Assembly: GCF_015751765.1 (NCBI RefSeq)
Contig: NZ_JADOTX010000001.1
Location: 2,666,001-2,730,000, forward strand
Length of the DNA stretch: 64,000 nucleotides
DNA from: Micromonospora ureilytica
Lineage (GTDB): Bacteria > Actinomycetota > Actinomycetes > Mycobacteriales > Micromonosporaceae
Direction: 5' to 3'
Position 1 is the first letter of the stretch, and every line of letters begins with the position of its first letter. A program made the position numbers and the translations under genes. Of the stretch, positions 38,464 to 48,294 are shown in pieces. A model generated the notes under the pieces. It worked only from the letters and a program-made list of their open reading frames with translations. It was not told the origin of the DNA and searched no databases.

Positions 38464-39756
38464 ATGCGGTTGAATCCGTTCACCGGGGTTTATCTCACCG
38501 ACCCGGCAAGCATGTGGCGGCGTATTCTCGACGATCCCGACGGGGTGCACTACGCCGAGGATCTGGGCCTGTGGTTGATCAGCAGGCACGCACACGTCCG
38601 ACGGGCCCTCGCCGACACCGCGACATTCGCCAACGCCCTCACCCTCGCCCCGGTCTACGAGGTGTGCCCCCCGGCACTGAACGTCATCATGCAGATCGAC
38701 GCGCCGCCCACGACGGCCGCGGCGGACCCACCGGCGCACCCGCGCACCCGCCGGGCCCTACGGGCGACCTTCGCGAACACCGCCGAGCGGGTCGAGGCCG
38801 AGTACGGTGCGATCGTCCGGCGCCGGGTCGACCAACTCGTGTCCCGGCTCGCCGCCCGTCGGGGCGACCAGGTCGACCTGATACCGGAATTCGCCACCGA
38901 GCTTCCGCTGCTGGTGGTCCTGGACATCCTCGGGGTGCCCGACGCCGACATCGGGCGGATCCGGAGTTGGGCAGACGGCCAGATCGCCCTCATCTGGGGG
39001 CAGCCGGACCCGGCCGAACAGGTGCGCCTGGCGCAGGGCCTGCTGGAGTTCTGGCACTACTGCGAAGATCTGGTCCGCCAGCGGGTGGACAGCGGACACC
39101 TGGGTGACGACTTCATCAGTCGCGCGTTGGCCTACCGGGACGACGACGACACCGTGCTGACGGTGCCCGAGGTGGCGAGCCTGGCCTTCAATCTCCTGGT
39201 AGCGGGCCACGAGACGACCGCCGGATTGCTCGCGCACGCCCTCGACCAGGCTCTGTCCACTCCCCAGCGCTGGTCGGCGATCGCCAAGGACCCGGGGCTC
39301 GTTCCCGCCTTCGTGGGCGAGACGCTGCGCTTCGCGCCGGCCATCGACGGCTGGCTCCGGGTGACCACCCGGGATGTCACAGTGGGGGCGGTGACGATCC
39401 CCGCCGGGGCGCGTTGCCTGCTGTTGATCGGAGCGGCGAACCGGGACCCCGCGGCGTTCCATGACCCGGACCGGTTCGACCCACACCGGGCCGATGTGGG
39501 CAATCACCTGTCGTTCGGGCACGGTCCGCATTTCTGCATCGGTGCGGGGTTGGCGCGACTTGAGGCCGGGATCGCCCTCAGCCGGCTCGCCGAAACCATT
39601 CCCGACCTACGGTTGTCACCGGAGCAGCATCGCTCGTACAAACCCAATGTCGCGTTTCGTGCGCACCGCACACTGCTCGCGATAATCGATATCCCGACGC
39701 CCGCGGACGCGCCGGTGGCACGGGGTGGGGTGGCGGCCGAAGTGCACGCCGCCTGA
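38464..39756 (+). CDS. Cytochrome P450
   Basis: A 430-residue soluble bacterial P450. The oxygen-activating I-helix VAGHETTAGLL, the K-helix ExxR in ETLRF, and the heme loop FGHGPHFCIGAGLARLE with its Cys ligand are all intact. A small insertion (PTTAAADPPAH) sits in the usual DPPEH region. The start is ATG at 38464 with AGGAGG upstream (38453-38458). Conservons in Streptomyces are often followed by a P450; here one lies upstream of the cvnAB pair, separated by an XRE regulator. Substrate unknown. Confidence 0.93.
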   Translation: MRLNPFTGVYLTDPASMWRRILDDPDGVHYAEDLGLWLISRHAHVRRALADTATFANALTLAPVYEVCPPALNVIMQIDAPPTTAAADPPAHPRTRRALRATFANTAERVEAEYGAIVRRRVDQLVSRLAARRGDQVDLIPEFATELPLLVVLDILGVPDADIGRIRSWADGQIALIWGQPDPAEQVRLAQGLLEFWHYCEDLVRQRVDSGHLGDDFISRALAYRDDDDTVLTVPEVASLAFNLLVAGHETTAGLLAHALDQALSTPQRWSAIAKDPGLVPAFVGETLRFAPAIDGWLRVTTRDVTVGAVTIPAGARCLLLIGAANRDPAAFHDPDRFDPHRADVGNHLSFGHGPHFCIGAGLARLEAGIALSRLAETIPDLRLSPEQHRSYKPNVAFRAHRTLLAIIDIPTPADAPVARGGVAAEVHAA

Positions 39757-40017
39757 GTGGGCGCGAGCCCCAGCGGTGCTGACCTGCGGACGGGTCGAGG
39801 GTGGGCGGGGCGGTGTTGCCCGCTCCACCGGGCGCACCTCGGTGCCGGCAACGGGCCCGGCGCGCACCTTTCGCGCTTTGCCCGACGATTCATACCGGTG
39901 AACGTCTTCACACCCATCGCGTGTTGGGTTAAGAATTGCCCTCTGTGAATGTCCTGCTCATCGGCCAATCTCGATCCGGTGTCCGCCGCCGAATGTCCGT
40001 TCCACGAAGGTGAGCGC

Positions 40018-40500
40018 ATGGAGCACACGTCCCCGTCGAGCTCGGCTCCCTCCGCGGCCAGTCAGCGGTTCCGATGGGAGTTGCGCAACTGTCGCGTCCA
40101 ACGGGGCCTGACCCAACGGGCCCTGGCGGATCTGGTGCGGTTCAGCCGGGAGACGGTGGCGGCGGTCGAGTCGGGTCGCCGGTTCGGCAGTCACGAGTTC
40201 GCGTTGCGCTGCGACGACGTGCTCGGCACCGACGGCCGACTGGCCGCCCTGTGGCCGCAGGTCGCGGCCGAGCAGTTGGCGGCCGACGGTCGCCGGGGCC
40301 CGCGCGCTCCGGAACCGGCTCGGCTGGATCGGCGGGTGCCGCGTCAGCGTGGGCGGCGTGACGCGCGCGACCCGGGCGCCGTCGTGGACGCGATCGACGA
40401 GCTGCGTGAACTGATCGGCCAGGTGCTCAACGGCCAGCCCGAGACGGATGATCCGGAGCGGCGGCACCCGCCGGCCGAACCCCTCGACAATCAGCGCTGA
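40018..40500 (+). CDS. XRE-family helix-turn-helix protein
   Basis: A 160-residue protein. Residues 20-80 are an XRE/Cro-type HTH (RVQRGLTQRALADLVRFSRETVAAVESGRR, in two parts around the turn). The C-terminal half is Arg/Pro-rich and ends in a short amphipathic helix (VVDAIDELRELIGQVLN). There is no DUF5753 ligand domain, which normally follows this HTH in actinomycetes. The start is ATG at 40018 after GAAGGTGAG; a longer frame from 39949 is less likely. It probably regulates the cvnA operon that begins 178 nt downstream or the upstream P450. Confidence 0.8.
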   Translation: MEHTSPSSSAPSAASQRFRWELRNCRVQRGLTQRALADLVRFSRETVAAVESGRRFGSHEFALRCDDVLGTDGRLAALWPQVAAEQLAADGRRGPRAPEPARLDRRVPRQRGRRDARDPGAVVDAIDELRELIGQVLNGQPETDDPERRHPPAEPLDNQR

Positions 40501-40559
40501 CCCGACCGATCCGGCACGACCTCGCGGCGTCACCGGTCGCTGACGTTGGGTACAGATGC

Positions 40560-40580
40560 TGGTACGGGCAGTTTGTACCA
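40560..40580. promoter_or_regulatory. TGGTAC-N9-GTACCA inverted repeat upstream of cvnA
   Basis: Perfect 6-nt arms separated by 9 nt, about 100 nt upstream of the cvnA start. A further GGTAC-like half-site (GGGTACA) lies just before it. A possible operator for the XRE protein encoded immediately upstream. Confidence 0.45.
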
Positions 40581-40678
40581 CGGCCAGGTCTGGTCTACGA
40601 GCGCGGCGTCCGGCCGAATGGGACTTGCATTCGGCAAGGTGCGGATAGACCGTCATCGACGAGTCGTGGGAGTCAATC

Positions 40679-43153
40679 TTGGCGTCGAGCACCCGGTCCC
40701 ACGCGGCCAGACCCTACCCGACCCGCCGACGCGGTTGGAAGATAGCCGGCCGGATGCGCCTCATCGTCGCGGCCCCCCTCGTCGCCGTGATCGGCTTCGC
40801 CGGTCTCGCACTGACCGAGAGCGCACGCCAGACGGCCCGTGCCAGCGACCTGCAGATCCTGGCCCAGATCGGTGCCGAGGCCGGCGACCTGGCCTACCGG
40901 CTGCAACGCGAACGCATCGCCGCCGCCGACCTGCTCACCTACGCCCGGCCGGAGCAGCAGGACGCCTTCGGCGCGGAGATGGCCGCCACCGACCACGCCG
41001 TCGCCCGCTACCGCGGGCAGCGTGACCGGCTGTCCACCGACAACGACGCCAACCCGTCTCTCCTGCGGCGCATCGACGCGGCTCTGGACGGCCTCGCCCC
41101 TCTGCGCACCCAGGTGCGCACCGCCACGCACGCCTCGGTGTCGGCGATGACCTTCAGCTACCGCATCGCGATCGCCGACCTCATCAACTTCCGGGAGAAC
41201 GTCTCACACGGCGTGGTGGACGCCCAACTCGCCGACGGGATCCGGGCCTCGGCGGCGCTGTCGAAGACGGCCGAGGCCATCGGTCAGCAGCAGGTCGCCG
41301 TGCTGCGCGCCGTCGCGGGCGGCGAGCTGACCCCGGCCATGCAGCAGGACATCACAGCGGCCCGCACCAGCTACACCGAGTCGAGCCTGTCGTTCCTGGC
41401 CCTGGCCCCACCCGAGTGGGGCATCTGGTGGGAGCAGGCCGGCACCGGCAAGGAGGCGCTCGCCCTGCAACGGATGCAGGACGAGGTGTCCCGGGCCCAG
41501 CCGGGGTCGCAGCTGCAACTGGAGACCGGCGCGTGGGTGACCACCACCCAGACGCGCGCCGCCCGCCTGGCCGACCTGCGCGCCCGGGTCGACAACGCGG
41601 TCCGCGACGACGTTCGGGCCGCGCACGCCGACCAGCGCCGCCGGGCCGTGGCCGAGGCCGCCAGCGTCCTCCTGGCCCTCATCCTGACCACGTTGGTGAC
41701 CTGGGCCGTCGCGCGGCAGATCACCCGACGGCTACGTCGCCTCCGGGACGCGGCCAACGCCGTGGCGTTCGAACAGCTCCCCGCCGTGGTGGCCCAGCTC
41801 CAACAGCCCGGCAGCGCCACCGTCGACCCGCAGAAGCTGGCCCACCAGCAGTCCAGCGCCGCCCTCGAACCGTCCAGCGACGACGAGATCGGCGAACTGG
41901 GTCAGGCGTTCAGCGCCGTGCACCAGGCCGCCGTGCGGACCGCCGCCGAACAGGCAGTCATGCGCGCCAACACCGCCGACATCTTCATCCACCTGAGCCG
42001 CCGCGAACAGCGACTGGTCGACGCCGTCCTGGCCCAGGTGGACCTGGTCGAGCGGGACGAGACCGACCCCGACCGGCTCGACCAGCTCTACACACTGGAC
42101 AACCTGGCGACCCGGATGGGCCGGATCAACGCCAGCCTGCTGGTGCTCGGCGGCGTCGGCGTGGGTCGCGTACGCCAGCGGGACGTCCCTCTGCAACAGG
42201 TGCTCCAGGCTGCGCTGTCCCAGATCGAGCACTACGCGCGGGTCCGGCTCGGCATGATCGACGGCGACGTGGCAGTGGCCGCCAAGACCGTCGACGAGGT
42301 CGTGCACCTGCTCGCCGAACTCATGGACAACGCCACGACGTACTCGCCGCCGGGCAGTGAGACCTGGGTGAGCGGCCGGAGCCTGGGTGACCGCGTCATC
42401 GTCCAGATCAGCGACGAGGGTGTGGGGCTGTCCGCGCAGCGGATGCAACAGCTCAACGAGCTGCTGGCCCGCCCGCCGGCCATCGACGTGGCCGCCGTGC
42501 GGGCGATGGGGCTGGTCGTCGTGGGCCAACTCGCCGCTCGGCTGGGCGCCACCGTCCAACTGCGACGCGGCCCCCGACGCGGCATCCTCGCCGAGGCGAC
42601 ACTGCCCGCGGCGATCATCCGGTCCCTGCCGCCGGAGGAGTACCTGCTCGCACCCGGCCGGCTGTCGCGGCGGGCAGCGCGGACGCCCAGCACTCCGCCG
42701 CCGTACCAGCCGCGCCCCGAACCCACCGCCGGACGCCCTACGGCCGAACGGACGCTGCCGGCGGCGCCGGTCTTCCGACCGGCTCCCCAACCCCCGGACC
42801 GGGGTGACGCGCCCACCGAGGAGCTCCTCATCTTCGAACAGGTCAACCACTGGTTCCAGAACGACGTCGTCGACGGCCAGAACGGTCAGAACGGTCAGCA
42901 GTGGTCCACCCCCGCCGACGACGCCTGGCGTACGGCCGCCCAGGCGCACACCCCCGAGGTCGCCACGACCACCAACTCCGGTCTGCCCAAACGGCAGCCG
43001 CAACGGCACCTCGTGCCCGGCGGGGTGACGGTGCCCCAGCAGCAGCAACGCTCCGAGTACCGCGACCCGGCGCAGGTGGCGACGGCGATGGCCGCGTACG
43101 CGAGGGGTGTGGCGAACCGACGGCGCACCCCGATCAACCTCGGCAACAAATGA
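40679..43153 (+). CDS. CvnA-type sensor histidine-kinase-like protein with nitrate/nitrite-sensing domain
   Basis: An 824-residue membrane sensor. One transmembrane helix (about 27-46), a large extracytoplasmic helical NIT-type domain (about 50-315), a second transmembrane helix (about 322-345), a HAMP linker, then a kinase core. The ATPase lobe is recognisable ([44 protein letters not shown]). In CvnA proteins the dimerisation helix usually reads LDHLATRM; here it is LDNLATRM, so the candidate phospho-acceptor His is Asn475. A Pro/Gln-rich tail follows. Start GTG at 40679 is uncertain; nearby in-frame alternatives exist. It is linked to cvnB but not to cvnC or cvnD. Confidence 0.85.
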   Translation: MASSTRSHAARPYPTRRRGWKIAGRMRLIVAAPLVAVIGFAGLALTESARQTARASDLQILAQIGAEAGDLAYRLQRERIAAADLLTYARPEQQDAFGAEMAATDHAVARYRGQRDRLSTDNDANPSLLRRIDAALDGLAPLRTQVRTATHASVSAMTFSYRIAIADLINFRENVSHGVVDAQLADGIRASAALSKTAEAIGQQQVAVLRAVAGGELTPAMQQDITAARTSYTESSLSFLALAPPEWGIWWEQAGTGKEALALQRMQDEVSRAQPGSQLQLETGAWVTTTQTRAARLADLRARVDNAVRDDVRAAHADQRRRAVAEAASVLLALILTTLVTWAVARQITRRLRRLRDAANAVAFEQLPAVVAQLQQPGSATVDPQKLAHQQSSAALEPSSDDEIGELGQAFSAVHQAAVRTAAEQAVMRANTADIFIHLSRREQRLVDAVLAQVDLVERDETDPDRLDQLYTLDNLATRMGRINASLLVLGGVGVGRVRQRDVPLQQVLQAALSQIEHYARVRLGMIDGDVAVAAKTVDEVVHLLAELMDNATTYSPPGSETWVSGRSLGDRVIVQISDEGVGLSAQRMQQLNELLARPPAIDVAAVRAMGLVVVGQLAARLGATVQLRRGPRRGILAEATLPAAIIRSLPPEEYLLAPGRLSRRAARTPSTPPPYQPRPEPTAGRPTAERTLPAAPVFRPAPQPPDRGDAPTEELLIFEQVNHWFQNDVVDGQNGQNGQQWSTPADDAWRTAAQAHTPEVATTTNSGLPKRQPQRHLVPGGVTVPQQQQRSEYRDPAQVATAMAAYARGVANRRRTPINLGNK

Positions 43154-43169
43154 CGGGACAGGAGAGCAC

Positions 43170-43574
43170 GTGACCGACCAACAGGATCTCGGCTGGCTGC
43201 TGGACAACTTCGCCGCGCGGGCGACCGAGGTCAGCCACGCGATTGCCATTTCCAGCGACGGTCTGATGGTGGCCGCCACCCGCGACCTGCCACCGGACCG
43301 GGCCGACCAGTTGGCCGCCACGGGTAGCGGGCTCGTCAGCCTGCTGCGGGGGGCGGCGGCCTTCTTCGACGCCGGCGCGGTGATCTCCAACGTCACGCAG
43401 CTCGAGGGCGGGTTCATGTTCTCGATGGCCTTCAACGACGGCGCCTCGCTGCTGGTGCTCGCCGCCCCCGAGTGCGACGTGGGCAAGGTCTCCTACGAGA
43501 TGACCGAGCTGGCCAACCGCATCGGGGACGCCCTGACCCCCGCTGCCCGAGCGGCTCTCGCCCGCAGCCGCTGA
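43170..43574 (+). CDS. CvnB-type roadblock/LC7 domain protein
   Basis: A 134-residue single roadblock domain (LGWLLDNFAARATEVSHAI, SSDGLMVAATRDLPPDRADQ, LEGGFMFSMAF, LLVLAAPECDVGKVSYEM), as in conservon CvnB and MglB. Such proteins normally act with a Ras-like GTPase (CvnD) as regulators. No DUF742 (CvnC) or GTPase gene follows here; the gap to the next gene is only 55 nt. The start is GTG at 43170 with AGGAG six bases upstream, 16 nt after cvnA. Confidence 0.92.
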   Translation: MTDQQDLGWLLDNFAARATEVSHAIAISSDGLMVAATRDLPPDRADQLAATGSGLVSLLRGAAAFFDAGAVISNVTQLEGGFMFSMAFNDGASLLVLAAPECDVGKVSYEMTELANRIGDALTPAARAALARSR

Positions 43575-43629
43575 CAACCCCGGCGCCCCCACACGCCGGA
43601 GACCCCTTCCCCTTCCCCTGGAGTTAGAC

Positions 43630-44823
43630 ATGCCTCTCACCACCCCTTGGCGCAGCCGTGCCCTGACCGCCGCGCTGCTCGCGGCCGTGCTGACCACCAG
43701 CACGGCCTGCGGTGACGACGCGCCGGGCACGAGCGCCGGCGGCTCGATAAAGATCGGTCTGCTCGCGTCGCTGTCCGGGACGTACCAGGCGGTCGGCACC
43801 GAGATCCGCGACGGCTTCCAGCTCTACCTGGACACCCACGACGGCAAGTTGGGCGGCCGGCAGGTCGACCTCGTCGTCGCGGACGAGGGAAACGGCGCCC
43901 AGACCGCGGTCCCGGCGGCGACCAAACTGCTCAAACAGGACCGGGTGTCCGCGCTGACCGGCATCGTCGGCGGCGGCTCGGTCGCCGGAGTCACGCCGCT
44001 GCTCAACGAGACCAAGGTGCCACTGGTCGGCTCCAACGGCCGACCGGAACTCAAGGACGTCTCCCGGGTCTGGCACACCTCGTACCTCTCCGACGAGCCC
44101 GGGGCGGCGATCGCCCAGCACGTCCGTGACAACGTGAAGGGCTCCGTCTACGCGATCGGCCCGGACTACCAGGGCGGTTGGGACGAGCTGCGCGGTTTCA
44201 CCGACGCGTTCGGGAAGATCGGCGGGAAGCTCGCGAACACCGACGGCAAGACGACGTTCACGCCGTTCCCGGCCACCACCAACTTCCTCCCGTACTTCGC
44301 CCGCATCAAGGCCTCCGGCGCGGCGGCGGTCTACACCTTCTACGCCGGCAGCGCCGCCGTCGACTTCGTGAAGCAGTACGCGCAGTCGGAGATCAAGGAC
44401 GTCCCGTTGTACGCGGCCGGGTTCCTCACCGAGGGCGGCGTGCTCAACGCGCAGGGCGAGGCCGCCCGGGACATCTACTCGGTGCTCAACTACTCGCCTG
44501 ACCTCGACAACGCGGAGAACCGCGCCTTCGTGGCCGCGTGGAAGGCGAAGCACGACGGTTCACCGACGACCTACGCGCTCGCCTCGTACGACGCGGCGGC
44601 GGTGCTGGACCGGGCGATCGGCGCCGCCGGAAGCGACCCGACCCCCGAGGCCATCAACGCGGCCATCGGCCAACTCGGTCAGATCGCCAGCCCCCGCGGT
44701 ACCTGGCAGTTCTCCACCACCACACATTCCCCAGTGCAGAAGTGGTACCTGCGGCAGGTTCGCCAGGACGGCCGGGCGCTGTCCAACACCGTCGTGGGTG
44801 ACCTCGCGACCGTCGGCCGGTGA
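43630..44823 (+). CDS. Branched-chain-type ABC transporter substrate-binding lipoprotein
   Basis: A 397-residue Peripla_BP_6-type receptor. The signal peptide ends in lipobox TSTACG, so it is lipid-anchored. Family features are IKIGLLASLSGTYQAVG, the GIVGGGSVAGVTPLLNE loop and VYAIGPDYQGGWDE. Ligands of this family include Leu/Ile/Val, urea, amides and aromatic acids; none can be assigned. It opens a complete LivJHMGF-type set directly behind cvnAB (55 nt), with GGAGT before the ATG. Confidence 0.9.
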   Translation: MPLTTPWRSRALTAALLAAVLTTSTACGDDAPGTSAGGSIKIGLLASLSGTYQAVGTEIRDGFQLYLDTHDGKLGGRQVDLVVADEGNGAQTAVPAATKLLKQDRVSALTGIVGGGSVAGVTPLLNETKVPLVGSNGRPELKDVSRVWHTSYLSDEPGAAIAQHVRDNVKGSVYAIGPDYQGGWDELRGFTDAFGKIGGKLANTDGKTTFTPFPATTNFLPYFARIKASGAAAVYTFYAGSAAVDFVKQYAQSEIKDVPLYAAGFLTEGGVLNAQGEAARDIYSVLNYSPDLDNAENRAFVAAWKAKHDGSPTTYALASYDAAAVLDRAIGAAGSDPTPEAINAAIGQLGQIASPRGTWQFSTTTHSPVQKWYLRQVRQDGRALSNTVVGDLATVGR

Positions 44824-45716
44824 TAGCGGTGGCGGCCGGCACGAACCGGATCGACCCGTACCTGATCCCGGCGTTGGACGGGGTCGCCTACGGGCTGCTC
44901 GTGTTCGTCGCCGCGTCGGGCCTGGTCTTCTGTTTCGGCGTCGCCAACATCCTCAACCTGGCGCACGGCCTGCTCTACGCGATCGGCGGGTACACCGCCG
45001 CGGCGGTGCTCGACGGCGGCTGGGCGAGCCTGGCGTTGGCCCTCGCCGTCGGTGTGCTGGCCGCCGCCGCGGCGGGGGTGCTCCTGGCCGGCCTGCTCAC
45101 ACCGGTCGCCACCGGCAATCACCTGAGTCAGGCGCTGCTGACGTTCGGGGTGGCGCTGGCCGGCGGCAGCCTGCTCGTCGCCGGCTTCGGGCCCGACAAC
45201 CCGCAGGTCCAGGTTCCCGCAGCCCTGGAGGGGTCGGTGATGGTCGCCGGTCACCGCTACGCCGCGTACCGGTTGGTGTTCATCGTCGTCGCGGCGGTGC
45301 TCGCCGCCGGGCTCTACCTGGTGGTGCGGCGCACCAGGGCCGGAATGCTGGTCCGGGCGGCCGTCGACGACCCGGAGATGGTCGCCTGTCTGGGCGTGAG
45401 TCCGGCGCGGATCCGGGCCGGTGTGCTCGCCGCCGCCGGTGCGCTGGCCGGCGCGGCCGGGGTCCTGGGCGCGCCCATCATCGGCCCCGGCACGGGCACC
45501 GCCGACACGGTGCTGCTGCTCTCCCTGGTGGTCGTCGTCCTCGGTGGTCTCGGGTCGATGGCGGGCACCCTGCTGGCCGCGCTCGCGATCGGTGAGATCC
45601 AGACGCTGGGAGTGGCACTGCTGCCGTCCGCCGCGCCGTTTCTGCTCTTCGCGGCCATGGCGGCGGTGCTGGCCGTGCGGGCGCGTGGCCTGGCCGGCAG
45701 GTGGAGGACGGCATGA
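44820..45716 (+). CDS. Branched-chain-type ABC transporter permease (LivH-like)
   Basis: A 298-residue membrane protein with about eight hydrophobic helices. LivH-type signatures are GLVFCFGVANILNLAHGLLY near the N terminus and VVLGGLGSMAGTLLAA near the end. GTG at 44820 overlaps the receptor stop as GTGA. It pairs with the LivM-like permease that follows. Confidence 0.91.
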   Translation: MIAVAAGTNRIDPYLIPALDGVAYGLLVFVAASGLVFCFGVANILNLAHGLLYAIGGYTAAAVLDGGWASLALALAVGVLAAAAAGVLLAGLLTPVATGNHLSQALLTFGVALAGGSLLVAGFGPDNPQVQVPAALEGSVMVAGHRYAAYRLVFIVVAAVLAAGLYLVVRRTRAGMLVRAAVDDPEMVACLGVSPARIRAGVLAAAGALAGAAGVLGAPIIGPGTGTADTVLLLSLVVVVLGGLGSMAGTLLAALAIGEIQTLGVALLPSAAPFLLFAAMAAVLAVRARGLAGRWRTA

Positions 45717-46732
45717 GGGGCGAGGTGATCCGACGGGTTCGGGGCGGCATCGCGGCGCTCGTCCTGGTCGGCCTGGTCGTGGCGCCCTGGGTGGTCGACG
45801 ACTACACCACGTCGATCCTGGCCCGGACGCTGGCGCTGGCCCTGGTCGGGGTGAGCGTCGCGCTGCTCACCGGCGTCGCCGGCATGCCCACCCTCGGCCA
45901 GACCGCACCGTACGCGGCGGGCGCCTACGCCTGCGCGGTGGTCGGCAGCCGAATCTCCGACGTCGGCGTCGTGCAGCTCGTCGTCGCGGCGGCCGCCGGG
46001 GCGCTGCTGGCCGCGCTCACCGTGCCGCTCGTCGTACACGCCCGAGGGGTGATCGTCCTGATGATCACCCTGGCCATCGGCGAACTCGTCGTCGTGGTCC
46101 TCGGGCGGTGGCGGTCGGTGACCGGTGGCACGGACGGGCTGGCCGGCATCCCCGCGGTCCGCCCGTTCTGGGGGCTCCCCGCCCTGGCCAGCGATCAGGC
46201 CCGTTACCTGTACGCCCTGGTCGTCGTGGCGACGCTGATCGGCGCGGTGTTGGTGTTGCTGCGTACCCGGGCCGGGTTGGTGTTGCGGGCCGGCCGCGAC
46301 GACGAGACGCGGCTGCGCGCCAGCGGCCACCGGGTGGCGCTGCACCTGTCCGGCGCGCATATCGCCGCCGGGGCGATAGCCGGTGCCGCCGGCTCGCTCC
46401 TGGTCGTCGCCCAGCAGTACATCTCCCCCGCCGATTTCGGCTTCGACACGTCAGCCCTGCTGTTGCTCGGTGTCGTCATCGGTGGCACCGCCTCGGTGGG
46501 CGGCGCCCTGGTGGGCGCGGCGTTGGTCATCGCCGTCCGGGACTGGCTGTTCGGGGTGCTGCCCGGCCACGCGCCGTTGGTGTTGGGCGCGCTGTTCGTG
46601 GCGACGGTCTACCTGCTGCCCACCGGCGTCAGCCGGGCCCGGGTCCGGCTGCGCCCGCCGGGCGCCCCGGCGCTACGGCCGGACCAGCCGGCCACCCATG
46701 ATCAGGCCACCGTTGCGGAGCTGCACCGATGA
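45713..46732 (+). CDS. Branched-chain-type ABC transporter permease (LivM-like)
   Basis: A 339-residue permease with eight or more membrane helices. LivM-type segments are GVAGMPTLGQTAPYAAGAYACA, cut here by the helix order, and VIGGTASVGGALVGAALV. ATG at 45713 has GGAGG five bases upstream and overlaps the previous stop as ATGA. A charged C-terminal tail of about 35 residues follows the last helix. Confidence 0.91.
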   Translation: MRGEVIRRVRGGIAALVLVGLVVAPWVVDDYTTSILARTLALALVGVSVALLTGVAGMPTLGQTAPYAAGAYACAVVGSRISDVGVVQLVVAAAAGALLAALTVPLVVHARGVIVLMITLAIGELVVVVLGRWRSVTGGTDGLAGIPAVRPFWGLPALASDQARYLYALVVVATLIGAVLVLLRTRAGLVLRAGRDDETRLRASGHRVALHLSGAHIAAGAIAGAAGSLLVVAQQYISPADFGFDTSALLLLGVVIGGTASVGGALVGAALVIAVRDWLFGVLPGHAPLVLGALFVATVYLLPTGVSRARVRLRPPGAPALRPDQPATHDQATVAELHR

Positions 46733-47472
46733 CCGGCCTGCTGGAAGCCCAGAAGATCAGCGTGCGGTACGGCTCGCTCGCCGCGCTCGACGGTGTGGAC
46801 CTGTGCGTCCACGACGGCCAGCGGCACGCCCTGATCGGCCCGAACGGGGCCGGCAAGACCACGCTGCTCAACGTGATCGGCGGTTCCACCAGGCCGCAGC
46901 GCGGCACTGTGCGGTTCGACGGACGCGACGTCGGTCGGCTCGGGCCGGCGGGCCGGGCGCGGAGGGGCATCAACCGCATCCACCAACGACCCGCGGTCTT
47001 TCCGACGCTCACCGCGACGGAGAACGTCGTGGTGGCCGCGCTGCCACGGGTCATCCCACGCCGTCGGTGGTGGCCGGGCGGACGCCGACGCGCCGCGCAA
47101 CACCTGGCGGGTCCGCTGCTGGACCAGATGGGGCTCACCGCCGTCGCGGCGGTGCCCGCCGGGCACCTCGCGCACGGGCAACGACGCCAGTTGGAGATCG
47201 CGATGGCCCTGGCCGGTCGCCCCCGCCTGCTGCTCCTCGACGAACCGGCGGCCGGGCTGTCCGCCGTCGAGGTCGGCCGGCTGGTCGAGTTGCTCCAGGC
47301 GCTGCCCAGGGCCGTCGCCGTGTTACTTGTCGAACACCGACTGGACCTGGTGTACGCCCTCTCCGACACGGTCACGGTGCTGCGCGACGGTCAGACGTTG
47401 GCCGCCGGCACACCGGACGAGATCCGTACCTCGCCGCTGGTGCGGCAGGCCTACGCCGACGGGGTGGCCTGA
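46729..47472 (+). CDS. ABC transporter ATP-binding protein (LivG-like)
   Basis: A 247-residue ATPase: Walker A GPNGAGKTT, Q-loop IHQRPAVFPTLTATENV, signature region LAHGQRRQLEIA (the usual SGGQQ reads HGQRR), Walker B LLLLDEPAAGLS and H-loop LLVEHRLD. It starts within the stop of the permease (ATGA). Confidence 0.92.
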   Translation: MTGLLEAQKISVRYGSLAALDGVDLCVHDGQRHALIGPNGAGKTTLLNVIGGSTRPQRGTVRFDGRDVGRLGPAGRARRGINRIHQRPAVFPTLTATENVVVAALPRVIPRRRWWPGGRRRAAQHLAGPLLDQMGLTAVAAVPAGHLAHGQRRQLEIAMALAGRPRLLLLDEPAAGLSAVEVGRLVELLQALPRAVAVLLVEHRLDLVYALSDTVTVLRDGQTLAAGTPDEIRTSPLVRQAYADGVA

Positions 47473-48242
47473 TGCTCACCGTGGATCGCCTCAGCGCCGG
47501 CTACGGCGGGGGAATCGTCCTGCACGAGGTCAGCCTGCGGGTACGCCCGGGCAGCATCCAGGCCGTGGTGGGCCGCAACGGGGCGGGCAAGAGCACGCTC
47601 GTGCACACCATCGCCGGGCTGGTTCGGGCGTCCAGCGGTCGCATCGAGATCGGCGGCGTGCACGTCGCCGGCCGACAACCGCATCGCATCGCCCAGTCCG
47701 GCGTCGGTCTCGTCCCGCAGGGCCGACGGGTCTTCTCCCGGTTGACAGTGGCCGAGCACCTGCACCTGGCGGCCGCGCCGTGGCGGGCCCCCACCTCCGG
47801 CGGTGAGGGCTGGACGGTCGCCCGGACCCTGGAACTGCTGCCGAGGCTCGCGGTGCGGTTACGACACCGCGGCTGCGAACTCTCCGGCGGCGAGCAGCAG
47901 ATGTTGGCGATAGCCCGTGCGCTACTCGGCCAACCCCGGGTGCTGTTGCTCGACGAACCGTGCGAGGGCCTGTCGCCCGATCTGGCGGCGCGGGTCCGCG
48001 AACTCGTCAACGGTCTCGCCGCCGACGGCCTGACCGTGCTGCTCGTGGAGCAGCAACTCCAGCACGCCATCGAGGTCGCGGACCGGGTGGCGGTGCTGGA
48101 GTACGGCCGGGTGGTCTACGACCGGCCGACCGCGGAGGCCCGCCGCGACCCGGCCCCGCTGGCGGCGATGTTGAGCGTCGCCGCCGTTGCGCCGCCCCCG
48201 GCCAACCGATCGACCCCTCGGCTCTGGGCCGACACCCCGTAG
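47472..48242 (+). CDS. ABC transporter ATP-binding protein (LivF-like)
   Basis: A 256-residue ATPase with canonical Walker A GRNGAGKST, signature LSGGEQQ, Walker B LLLDEPCEGLS and H-loop region LLVEQQLQHAIE. ATG at 47472 shares a base with the LivG-like stop (TGATG). It completes the transporter. Confidence 0.93.
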   Translation: MLTVDRLSAGYGGGIVLHEVSLRVRPGSIQAVVGRNGAGKSTLVHTIAGLVRASSGRIEIGGVHVAGRQPHRIAQSGVGLVPQGRRVFSRLTVAEHLHLAAAPWRAPTSGGEGWTVARTLELLPRLAVRLRHRGCELSGGEQQMLAIARALLGQPRVLLLDEPCEGLSPDLAARVRELVNGLAADGLTVLLVEQQLQHAIEVADRVAVLEYGRVVYDRPTAEARRDPAPLAAMLSVAAVAPPPANRSTPRLWADTP

Positions 48243-48294
48243 TCAAACCGACCCTTCTCGAGTCACCCGACCCTTCACGGAGAGGTAGACACCG

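Noticed and set aside
43575..43629. Possible hidden cvnC or cvnD after cvnB
   Set aside because: The gap is only 55 nt and contains a ribosome-binding site for the next gene; no DUF742 or GTPase motif exists in the following genes.
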